A DNA stretch of 64,000 bases, taken from the NCBI GenBank assembly GCA_030248215.1, contig JASANG010000896.1, forward strand, positions 62,001 through 126,000, given 5' to 3'. Position 1 is the first letter of the stretch. The number at the start of each line of letters is the position of its first letter. Positions 37,776 to 49,074 of this stretch are shown here, in pieces. Both the position numbers and the translations under genes were made by a program. Source of the DNA: Enoplolaimus lenunculus. Lineage: Eukaryota; Nematoda; Enoplea; Enoplida; Thoracostomopsidae. The notes beneath the pieces were generated by a model. It had not been told where the DNA came from. It searched no databases and worked only from the letters and a program-made list of their open reading frames with translations.

Positions 37776-37966
37776 TGTGTGACGTATTGAATTTTAAATT
37801 TTTTCTTAAAATTCAATAAATACAAGAATATAGAATTGAATCGCAATTCGCAAATATACCTAGTGATACAAAGCAGGCAATAAACGTACATATATTTTCT
37901 AGAATTTATTGTACGTTTGGTTAGTTTTAGCAACAGTGACCGTAAAACCGGCCCATGTTACGCTGA

Positions 37967-38716
37967 GGGCCGTCCCGCTGTCCCGGGACAGTGGGACAAC
38001 CGGGACAGTGGGACAGTAGGACAGCGGGACCGTCCTACTGTCCCATTGTCCCACTGTCCCATTGTCCCGCGTCCCACTGCCCTACTGTCCCGCTCTCCTA
38101 CTGTCCCACTGTCCTGCTGTCCCACTGTCGCACAGCCCTACTGTCCCGCTGTCCTACTGTCCCGATGTCCTACTCTCCCGCTGTCCTACTGTCCCGCTGT
38201 CCCACTGTCTTACTGTCCCGCTGTCCTGCTGTGCCGCTGTCCCACTGTCTTGCTGTCCCGCTGTCCCACTATCTTGCTGTCCTACTGTCCCGCTGTCCTT
38301 CCATCCCGCTGTCCCACTGTCCTGCTGTGCCGCTGTCCTACTGTCCCGCTGTCTTACTGTCCCGCTGTCCCACTATCCTGCTGTCCCACTGTCCTGCTGT
38401 GCCGCTGTCCTACTGTCCCGCTGTCCCACTGTCTTGCTGTCCCACTGTTCCGCTGTCCTACTGTTCCGCTGTCCTACTGTCCTGCTGTCCTACTGTTCCG
38501 CTGTCCTACTGTCCTGCTGTCCCACTATCTTGCTGTCCTTCCGTCCCGCTGTCCTACTGTCCTGCTGTGCCGCTGTCCTACTGTCTCGCTGTCCCACTGT
38601 CTTGCTGTCCCACTGTTCCGCTGTCCTAATGTCCTGCTGTCCCACTGTCCCGCTGGCCTACTGTCCACTATCCCGCTGTCCTACTGTCCCACTGTCCCGG
38701 GACAGCGGGACGGCCC
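37967..38716 (+). repeat. CTGTCCYR minisatellite with inverted ends
   Basis: About 84 tandem copies of an 8-bp unit (CTGTCCCG, CTGTCCTA, CTGTCCCA) fill about 38,033-38,702. The block is framed by inverted arms at 37,967-37,991 and 38,692-38,716 containing GGGCCGTCCCGCTGTCCCGG. Just inside the left arm, GGGACAG units run in the opposite direction and switch orientation near 38,030, so the left end can fold on itself. Because 8 is not a multiple of 3 and the unit lacks stop codons, all three plus frames stay open for over 200 codons. They are artefacts with an 8-residue period. Confidence 0.92.
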
Positions 38717-39598
38717 TTTGTGCCGTATTTGAATAGATAAAACATTACACACCGAATAGCAAGGGCGTAAAAAATATTGTAAAAAATAACGAAAACGAAT
38801 GGTGATCAAAATGACAGAAACGGATACATCACTCACGTCATTTCAAGTCATGTCGAACAATTGCAAAATATCCATGTGGTTTGTAACTAATTTTGAACAT
38901 AGAAATAATGGAATTTCGGGTATTTCTACATATAACGAAAACAAACCATTGATTTGTACTAGACACCGATATCCGGATACACCCTGCTAATAATTGTTCA
39001 CTATCTGCAATCGGTGCATTAAGTCTCCGCTTAAGTACAATGATAGGACACTGTACAGCGATTCCTCAGAGAAAAACAGCATCACATGAACAGAAATTTT
39101 GATCATCTTTACACCAGATGAAAATTTCCTTAAACCCTATTCACGCGTCCGGCACCTTTCAAATTCCACAGTTTTTATGCTTGGAAGAGGAAACATTTTA
39201 AGTAGCCTTATTGTTGACTCCAAACTAAACAAGGTTACAATTAAATCACGAACAGATTAAAACGTTATATCGTCCAACTAAAATACACAGGCAATAGACT
39301 ATATACTAGTTCAATAGTGCAATTTTTGAAAACTTTTAGGTCATGCTAAATTGCTGCAGCATTGTCTTGTCGCATATGCATAGGCCTAGTGACTTTGAAA
39401 AGATTGAAACCTAAACCTTGGTCCTTAAAGTTCGACATTTTAATTTTTTCCAACAGTTTTACCTATCAAAATTTATTTTTAGCTGTTTAAACCAAACATT
39501 TCTGTAGAGCGCTTCAAATATTATGAAAACATTTCACTTTCTAAGGGAGAAATTCCAAACTAGTAAACTTTTCGAGAAGGGGCTAAATCTGTATGGGG

Positions 39599-39896
39599 CA
39601 GGGTACAACCGGATGTCTACCTCCGGCTCCGGTAGAATTTTGCCGGATGTTATGGCAATTTCGGTAGTAAAATTTTGCATAATTTTGAAAAATTTATCTG
39701 TTTAGCGCGTTTCGTTTTACTTTTGTCACTATTTTCAGAGAATTTTCGAAATTTCGCATAGAAATAGCGTAACTAAATGACTTTGAATCATATTGCGGAT
39801 ATTGGCTAAAATTAACTTTTCACCTCACCTCCGGCAAATTTCGTTGACCTCCGGCTCCGGCATTTTCCCCCTCCGGCTGCACACTGTTATGAGGAA
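39599..39896. mobile_element. hAT-type MITE, CAGGGTACAACCGG family
   Basis: It starts CAGGGTACAACCGGATG and ends CTCCGGCTGCACACTG. Flanking octamers GTATGGGG (39,591-39,598) and TTATGAGG (39,897-39,904) agree at six of eight positions, a decayed target duplication. A second copy is at 46,653-46,992. Confidence 0.65.
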
Positions 39897-40360
39897 AATT
39901 AAACTATCAGACAGTTGAATGCTTCTGGGAGAATGCCAAGATAGTAATCTTTTCAGTGGGGGGCGAAATCCCAATGGCAAAAAAATAAAATATAACACCG
40001 GAAAAGACAAACACGATCGTTTTATAAAACCATTTCGCAGCTCAATAAACAATACTCGCCAAACGCGACCGCTGAATAAAACACAAGTAAATAATAGTTT
40101 ACTATCGTACGATTAAACAACGAAACAGGTATCCGGCAAATGCTAACTAAAAATACTTAAAACCAAACACAATTTTTTAGCTTTACATTTACTTAATCAG
40201 GAAATGACAGCAGTAGTTTTATTTATTTACATTATTTAAGCAAAGATTTACTCAATATTTAGTGCACTTATACTTAAAAAATTAGTAAATTATAACTAGT
40301 ATTTTAAGTAGAGTGGTTTTGCAGAGTGTATAGAACAAGTTTCGCACAAAATTTGGAGGC

Positions 40361-40630
40361 TTAACCCTTTCTCACATAAATATTTTCTATTTCCCCTGAG
40401 ACCTACTTTTATGCTAGGATTCGAACTCCGGTGACTGGAGTGGGAGGCGTATACCATCACCACTGAGCTATAGGAGCTTGACGCTCGAGCTCGAGGGGGC
40501 TCTCACGTCTTGTGGTGATTTAGTACTATGTATACGTGTTGCTACTGTTAAACACGGTGCGATATATACTATTTAACGTGTATACACTGCGCTTAGTTGC
40601 CTACAGGCAACTCAATGTGAGAAGGGGTTA
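40361..40630 (-). mobile_element. piggyBac-type MITE with tRNA-Gly-like core, copy 1
   Basis: It begins TTAACCCTTTCTCACA and ends TGTGAGAAGGGGTTA. These are inverted ends of about 16 bp beginning at TTAA, the target of piggyBac transposases, whose ends also start CCC. The minus strand inside reads GCTCCTATAGCTCAGTGGTG, then CGCCTCCCACTCC and GAGTTCGAATCC, which resembles tRNA-Gly(CCC) A- and B-box regions. Pairing in the T and acceptor arms is poor, so I do not call a functional tRNA. It encodes nothing. Confidence 0.75.
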
Positions 40631-40656
40631 TAGATAGTAAACTGAAAATGTTTCGC

Positions 40657-40926
40657 TTAACCCTTTCTCACATGAATATTTTCTATTTCCCCTGAGACCT
40701 ACTTTTATGCTAGGATTCGAACTCCGGTGACTAGAGTGGGAGGCGTATATCATCACCACTGAGCTATAGGAGCTTGACGCTCGAGCCCGACGGGGCTCTC
40801 ACGTCTTGTGGTGATTTAGTACTATGTATACGTGTTGCTACTGTTAAACACGGTCCGATATATACTATTTAACGTGTATACACTGCGCTTAGTTGCCTAC
40901 AGGCAACTCAATGTGAGAAGGGGTTA
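40657..40926 (-). mobile_element. piggyBac-type MITE with tRNA-Gly-like core, copy 2
   Basis: The same 270-bp element lies 26 bp after copy 1 in the same orientation and differs at only a handful of positions. Here TTAA is intact at both ends (40,657-40,660 and GGGGTTAA at the right). The high identity of adjacent copies suggests recent duplication or insertion in tandem. Confidence 0.8.
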
Positions 40927-41280
40927 ACCTATACGAGAATTTATGCGAAATGAAGCGCTTCGCCAGAACGTAAATAAATCCTCTATTCTCTGTATTGTGT
41001 GGGACGCATCTATAAGACGACATGTCATAAACTGAAAATACATTCAACAAAAAAATGCGAATCTGAATATACTTGCTACAACCACAACATAACAACGGTC
41101 GATTTTAAAGTCGAACATGTATCAGTGTTGGTTGGAACTCTAGGTGTGAAATGCAGTCCCACCAGAAGTTATTGCAAAGAGTAAAGGCATAGCTCTTTAC
41201 GTAAGACGAGCTTCAAACTAGTTGACAGATAGTTTTACTTCAAAGACTTATATATAAATATTCTGGGCGATTTTACTTTT

Positions 41281-41402
41281 AGGGTCGTGACAGTAAAATA
41301 AAGCATATTCTTTCGCCTAACACTGATCAAAAAATAGTCGAAGGCATAAGCTTACTCTATTATAATCACGCAAAAAATGGTTCGCCGCTCAAAGTGATAT
41401 GG
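41281..41402. repeat. MITE-like repeat ending AAGTGATATGGGCCT
   Basis: It runs from AGGGTCGTGACAGTAAAAT through a TTCGCCTAAC and GGCATAAGC middle to ATGGTTCGCCGCTCAAAGTG and ATATGGGCCT. The layout matches 36,283-36,440. Ends are imperfectly inverted. Confidence 0.4.
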
Positions 41403-41514
41403 GCCTCTATTTAAAAACCATCTGTACAATAGCACACAGTAGCCACATTCCTATTGCATTACCACCACAACACGATGAACAAGACTAAACACGAAATACA
41501 ATCAAACGTGAGTT

Positions 41515-42582
<1,068 letters not shown>

Positions 42583-42717
42583 TTATGAAATACTTGATAA
42601 CACTGAATCAAACTATGGATGTACATTACGTTGAAACAATCGACACGATTTCAAACGCTGTTATGCATGAATTTCATGAGATTTTTTGGTTAATTTGGGC
42701 GATAAGACTATCAACTG

Positions 42718-43005
42718 TTTTGACCTTCCGATTCCGGTAAATTTTTACAATTAAAAATTCCGGTATCAAATTTTGGTCGGTGGAAATTAAGACATTTATT
42801 GTGCTTCCGTGGATTATGAAAATCTAAAATACAGCAGATAAAGTGAATACCTATCTCCAACTAAGGGTTATATCACCAATAATGTTGCAAAAAAATTAAA
42901 ATGGTTTTTTCAGTGGCATGCATTTTTTATTTTTCGGTTTCGGTTCCGTTTCGGTAATTTTTTCAAATTCCGGTTCCGGTAAATTGTTATTACGTTTGCA
43001 CCCTG
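42718..43005. mobile_element. hAT-type MITE, left end eroded
   Basis: The right end is GGTAAATTGTTATTACGTTTGCACCCTG, of which the last bases are TTTGCACCCTG. The interior matches the intact copy at 43,141-43,525, including the GATTATGAAAATCTAAAATAC and CTAAGGTTAT-type blocks. The left terminus is missing or degraded. Confidence 0.65.
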
Positions 43006-43140
43006 TACACAAGGTATCATGACAATTCCTCCCCCTATAACCAACGGGCCAAACTAGAAATCCAAAACTTCGTGAACTCGACTATTCATGGCGCACCATT
43101 ATGCTTTAGGCTTAGGTTATGCTTTGGAATATGCTTGGAT

Positions 43141-43525
43141 CAGGGTGCAACCGGAATTCCGGTTCCGGTTCCGGCATTTTTTCACCTTCCGGTTCCGGTA
43201 AATTTTTACCGGATTTAAAAATTCCGGTATTATAATTTGGCCGTTTTATTAACTTTGCTATTTTTTAAGAATCTCTTTTGAAAGCCACTTGTACTCCGAA
43301 TATAAGCCATTGATGGTGGATTTCACTTCAGTCGATGATGAAAATCTAAAATACAACAATTAAAATAAATATCTATGTTCGACTAAGGTTATTTCACAAA
43401 TAATAGAGCAAAAAATAAGATTAAAATGAAATTTTTGGTGAAATGCATTTTTCACTTTCCGGTTCCGGTAAAATTTTCAAATTCCGGTTCCGGTTCCGGT
43501 AAATTGTAATTCCGGTTGCACCCTG
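43141..43525. mobile_element. hAT-type MITE with perfect 8-bp target duplication
   Basis: This is the best-preserved copy of its family. It starts CAGGGTGCAACCGGAATTCC and ends AATTCCGGTTGCACCCTG, with GGTTCCGG and CCGGTAAATTTTTACCGG blocks near the ends. GCTTGGAT flanks it on both sides (43,133-43,140 and 43,526-43,533). It is 385 bp long and non-coding. Confidence 0.9.
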
Positions 43526-44344
43526 GCTTGGATTTATTAACAAACTTTAAGACACTGTTAGGCAACAAGTTGTCGGGGTTGGGTATTGCGCGAATACCCA
43601 AATAAACAGCACTCAGGTAAAATCGCCGACAAGTAATACATATTGCATTGTAGCTACCAGAGTGCAGAGCGGAGCTGGATTCTACCAGAATCGGACAGCA
43701 AATATATACAGAAATCGGAATTACAAACTTTGTGCAGGAACAAATTGGCAAACATTTTTGGCTCTGTAAAGGTTCAACTACAATCAATTATTGAAAAGTT
43801 AACTCATCGAAAACAATTTATAATAGATAAATGATGCAAATTTTTTATACAACATACCACAAAGAGTAGGCCTAAAATTAAAATGTGGAAATTCCGATTC
43901 CGGTTGATTGTGGAATGGTAATCGGAACTCGTTTCGAATCGGAATTCCGATTGCGACCTGGTTTTCTACGCAGTGTATACACAGCATAGTACGCTGGTAA
44001 GCACCGCACGTAATGGCTAACACAAGCAGATGAAGCTGTGCCTCAAATGGTAAAAGCGTTAGCCCGGTTAGTGAAAGGTTGCTAATAAGTTCATTTGCTT
44101 AGCAGTGACATAAAATTTATATATTGCTCATAATACAGCGCAACCCGACCTGATGACCACGATGGGACCGCAAAAGCATACGGCAGTGGTGTGAGTCCAT
44201 AAAAGATGTGAAGGTCTGGAGACGACTTCCTTGAAAAGGGGGATGTCGGGTAACGCACGACTGAATATCCGAATAAATAGCACACAGTTAAAACAGGCAA
44301 CAGGAAATACACCTTGCATAATAGCTACGCATTCCATGTGACAA

Positions 44345-44690
44345 GTTAATAAGTTGGGTAGGCTAGGGTACGCAGTTATAGTTCTGAGTGCTTGCCGCTG
44401 AAAATAAGTGGTGTTCTCACGAGGTTTCGCTCCCATGTTTGACCGATTCTCAGTCCAGCGCGCTATCACTGAGCCACGCTGCCTCACACCAGCTGCTGTG
44501 TTTTCAGGTCTTTATGCATTACAGAAATCTCAACATTACACATATGTATCTTAATTCTTTCAGCTTTGCTGCTGCTGCGTATGAAGACACTACACTACAA
44601 TGCATGCATCAGTGTTTTAACCGTTGACCAGCATCAGCATGAGCCTTTATTTTGCCTCCATGACTCCATGCATCTCCATGTCCCAAGGGG
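44345..44690 (-). mobile_element. SINE-like repeat with tRNA-Phe-like segment, copy 1
   Basis: In reverse orientation this matches 58,355-58,680 over about 320 bp. The minus strand at 44,410-44,482 reads GCAGCGTGGCTCAGTGATAG, then CGCGCTGGACTGAGAATC, tRNA-like with an A box and an anticodon arm near the tRNA-Phe type. The tRNA-like part lies inside the element, not at its start, and the 5' part carries CTCATGCTGATGCTG. Confidence 0.6.
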
Positions 44691-44989
44691 ATGTGGATAT
44701 AAAATGGCAAATTACCTAGCATAGCAAAGGGGAGATTGGTAAAAACCAAGAAAGAAGAAGGCAGCAACCTTGACGTGGGCGATCGTTAAAAGAAAAAACA
44801 AATAGTTGAAAATGCTAGGTTTAGCTAACCTTGCTTAAAGTTCAGTTGGTAGTTATGGTATTGTCGAATGGTGTGTTTCGATTATATATGGATTTCGGAG
44901 TCTTTAAAATTTAACCGTTTGATTGAGTCTTGGATTCTGATTTTGACACGGTTTTCGCAACAAACCTCAGTATATACCAGTAAGTAGTG

Positions 44990-45345
44990 CTTGTCAGTTA
45001 AGGTGGGAATCGGGACTTCCGACCTTTTTAACTATACAGCTGGAAAGGCGGGTTACGGGTGGTTTCGAGCTGGCAACCTACGGCGTGCCAGACAGACGAT
45101 GTTACCACTGCGCCACGTGGCCCACCACTACTCCAACTGTTTCTATCATCGAAGCATACTATATAGTATACAGTGCAATGTATTTTGCATATACGCACGC
45201 ACAAGCACATGTGTGCGCCATGCAGTCCGCTTGTGAAACTAACTTTTTCGACGATTATATGTCGACTGTTTGCTGCTGGCAAGCACTATGCAATGTGCAT
45301 TGCAAATATTGCAGATGCACCAGAGAACAAGCATGATTGACATGC
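44990..45345 (-). repeat. Diverged tRNA-Ala-like repeat
   Basis: CTGGAAAGGCGGGTTACGGG and ACCACTGCGCCACGTGGCCC mark a diverged relative of the arms at 59,953-60,337. Downstream, TTTTTCGACGATTATATGTC and GACATGCTTAC match the outer ends of the 60,102-60,410 element. Confidence 0.5.
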
Positions 45346-45360
45346 TTACAGTGTTCAATG

Positions 45361-46652
45361 GTATTTAGAATTTAGTTATCAATATGTGGGAAATGGCTTA
45401 TATTGCGTTGGGCTCAGCGTACTGCGCCCGAGTTTATAATCTTTAACAACGCGTTCAGCTGGTTCGCCGGTGCCGCAACTGTATATCTCTCAATACGCTC
45501 ACGAGTCTCCGTCTACTTTATTAAAGCGTATCCCAAAAACTAATATACAGTCAGACAGTTACACAGTGTATATGCATTGGTAAACACCGCATTTGATAAG
45601 AGCTTTGGCCGGTTACCAAAGGTAAGACTGCGCAACTCTACAGTCGGGTGACGTAATTGTCGTTGCTTCTTTGCACACTGTTTTTCAAGCAAAGAAAATA
45701 GCATAACGTTTTAGAGTTAAGTTCTATACGTTTTCAAATAAAACCAAAAAAGCAAATCTTTCCACTTTGAAAGCCCAAATCGTTACTTCAAAGTTAAAAT
45801 TGTTTTTCCCAACTTCATTCAAAGTAAAGTTGACAGCAGTGTATTTGCAAACTAGCTATGTTGTTGTCGCGGGACCGCACACTGAAATCGACAAAAGTTA
45901 AATAATAATTTTAAGCAGGAATGTAAACCATTGTCACGTATACCATCGTCAGGGTTTCCGACACATGACTTATGTTGACAATTTTCCACGTACGGCAGTA
46001 TAAACGTTAAGTGAGATATTTTAATAATAAATTTTATTTAGAAAGTTCGTTCATTACGCTTTTAGGCCTGGGCTTTCAAAGGCTAAAGGAATATGCTTAT
46101 ACTACTGTTATACGGCTTTGTTCTATACATTGACCGCTACAGTTTGTTGTTAGGGTGCGGAAAAGTTCTGCGCTATAGTTTTGATGACGTTCTGCGTCGG
46201 CGGATGGTGATGTGCAAAAAAGAGAACTTGTAGAGGGCCCATTGTTCTTGGATTAGCGAGGAGCCACGAACAACCTAGCCACAGCCGTGCACAACCTTCT
46301 GCTCTACTTTACAATTCTGCGGCCGTTACCCTCGGTTGATATACTTTTTCCAGTACCAGTTTGACTAAAAAATTTCGGAATTGTATAAAAATGTTCTTGG
46401 CAGACGGTGTACAAACATCCAATTTCAAATATTTACTGCACCTTTCAGAGAATAATACAAATTTCAGTTAGCTTCCATGGAATGCACTATTTTCTCGAAC
46501 TATAGGTATAGAAAGAACCACGTTGAAATATATACTTTTACGCTAGTCGAACAAACATCAGCCCATGTGACATTTAGTGGTTCCCCGCTTCTTCACTGGA
46601 CCACAATAGAGTAGGCTTAAATTTTAGACTATTTTTTGCTTGAGCTTTTAGA
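45361..46652. other. Gene-free stretch
   Basis: No supported gene. A GGCTTTCAAAGGCTAAAGG / GCTTATACTACTGTTATACG block near 46,070-46,125 resembles the outer end of the 36,283-36,440 repeat family in reverse. Confidence 0.4.
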
Positions 46653-46992
46653 ATAGTACAACCGGAATGGACCTCTGACACCGGCAGAAAATCGGCCTCC
46701 GGCTGTCGGTAGAATTTTTGGCGGAAGTACCGGCAATTTCGGTAGTAAATTTTTGCATAATTTTGGAAAATTTATCTGTTTATCGCGTTTCGTTTTTACT
46801 TTTGTCATAATTTTCAAGAACGAATTTCCGAAATTTCGCAGAAAATTAGCGAAAAAACCAAATAATTAACACCATATTGCAGATATTGGGTAATTAACGA
46901 TCATTTTTACTGCCATATTTCGCCTCACATCCGGCTCCCGCAAGTTTCGTTGACCTCCTGCTGCGGTATTTTTCACCTCCGGTTGCAGCTTG
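46653..46992. mobile_element. hAT-type MITE, second copy of 39,599 family
   Basis: It shares GGCAATTTCGGTAGTAAA, TTTATCTGTTTA and CGCGTTTCGTTTT, a CATATTGC.GATATTGG block and CTCCGGTTGCA near the right end with 39,599-39,896. Both termini are eroded, and no target duplication is seen. Confidence 0.6.
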
Positions 46993-49074
46993 ACAAGCCG
47001 TAATGAAGACGAATAAGGTCGAGGTTAACTGCAATCGATTTCTTCAGGATCTCAAAATCGCATTTTTTGGCCTCAGCTGGTGAATTCCAAAAAAGTTTGT
47101 GAAACCACAACCATCAGAAAACCTATGCAATAATTCCCAATCCTGGACTACAATAGAGTCAAGAGAGGCGGATGTAATGGATTAATACATTATTTGTTGA
47201 TTTGAGTAAATATCTGTAAATGTGTTGTTAAATCGCCACAATTTTTTCCTCAAAATTGCTACAAACGTTAAATTGAAACCCGCAGAATATCCATTTAGTA
47301 TGTCTAAGATAATGGAGCGAAGTTCAGACTTCTGGTACCTAACGGGAAGAAACTGCTAAATACACTTTGCATCAATATTAGAGCATTAGAGCGGAAAAGA
47401 TATAGTGTTTATTATCTGCATATGCAGATTGCAGACTTCTTGGCTGGTTATAACAATTTTTTTGCCGGGCTCATGAGTAGGCATTACAGATGAGCACCGG
47501 ATATCCGGATATCCGGTTATCTGGATATGAAAAATATCCGGATATGTATCCAAAATGAAACGTGTATCCGCTTTTATCAAAAAAAAATTTGGAATAATTT
47601 GCATGGTTTCACCGAAAAAGTAGCTGGAGCTGGCAAAAAAATTCCGTATCCAAACCTCAGCCAGAATATTAAACCTCTATTTCTTAACTGGTTAATTATA
47701 GTTTATTGGAGCAATATACGAGTTTTTCAATAATTGTGTTAAAGTCTAAACATACGCCTGAGACTACCAGTCTCTAATTGCCCCGTTCCCCACTCTGCCA
47801 GTGAAACGATCTCAAATGCTTGATTGAAACTCGCAAAGAATGCGTAAACTTTGAAGTTTAATGATCACATACCTGTATATATGTTCGTATGCGATAAATT
47901 AGCTTTTATTCAGCATGTTAATTATGTATCATATATATTTGCGTGCAATCCGCTGCTATTTCGCCTCAATCAGTTTCGTGTCTGCTTTTTTGACGCTCGG
48001 ACATTTAATAAAACTGGTGTGTCCTTTATTGAATTTCGGCCAATGTTACTTTTATTGGCGTAACAGAATATTAAACGTATTCCTAAGCCTAAGCAAAAAT
48101 TGTAATAATAGGAACCTTTACGGCACTAAAAGTAACATGGGCCTGAGTTTCTGTAGAATTCGATATACGGTTGGGTTTCACACAGGTCTAGCTTTATCCG
48201 TAATTCAATGCAAAGCTAATTTACCTCTGGGACGTTTTAGCAGTTCTATTTAACAAACTTTTTCTGAGAATCAACTCAATTTTAAGTTGTCAACGCAAGT
48301 ATTTATTTAGTAGTCTGTAGCAATCAGTTGTGACTAGTGAGTGACCTGAATAACTGGGGGACTGATATTTATTTTGATCCCTTCAGAGCGTACTCCCCTG
48401 TTATTCGGTTACGGACTGTTATTTATTTTTATCCCGTCCTCAGCCACACTTCGTTGCACACATATCCAGTGTTGTAACTAAACCTTGAATTGAATGTTTA
48501 TTTGCCTTGTATCAAAAGCTTTAGCCATAATGCAAGGTTATTATTAGGAACGTACTTTCAAAAGTAAAGTACGCTTCAAAATTTTGAACTCACCTTTATT
48601 TGGTTTTGGATTCATTTATACGCTACAAGCAGGAATTGACATTTATGGACTCTAATTAGGGTTTAGGAACTCTATGCGCTTACGGACTCGGGTACCCCCT
48701 CTTAATCGGGTCACTACAGTACTGCATAATAAATACCGCTTTTTAGAGTTGTATCTTTTATGATCATATCAATTTGCTTGAGAGTCAGGGTACTTCCTTT
48801 AGAGCAAGAAGTTAAAACAAGTAGTGCTTAAAAAACGAAAATTGAGGTTCGGAAACTCAAAAAACACAAAATCGAGTTTCGGATATCCGAAATAGAAAAT
48901 TTCATTTCGGATATTTGGATATCCAAATAAATATCCGGCAAGAATTGCCGGATATGAAAAAATATCTGATGTTATCACTACCAAAATTTTTGCCGATGCC
49001 GAATCTATATTTTTAAAATTAATGAGGATTAAACGCACAAGAACTGAACCAGACGCATACATAATTTAATAAAA
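46993..49074. other. Gene-free stretch with GATATCCGG-type MITE remains
   Basis: Near 47,490-47,560 and 48,840-49,010 runs of GGATATCCGGATATCCGG and derivatives occur, also at 35,030-35,180 and 49,560-49,660. They look like ends of a further hAT-type MITE family. About 48,070-48,145 holds a copy of the AAGTAACATGGGCCT-ending repeat. I see no gene apart from the 3' end of EIF2B4. Confidence 0.4.

Noticed and set aside
37917-38736. Three overlapping plus-strand open frames of 212-271 codons rich in Pro, Leu, Ser, Cys
   Set aside because: They are translations of the CTGTCCYR minisatellite; an 8-bp unit without stop codons keeps every frame open with an 8-residue period.
40361-40926. Two tRNA-Gly genes
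   Set aside because: The T and acceptor arms pair poorly and both copies sit inside TTAA-ended MITEs.
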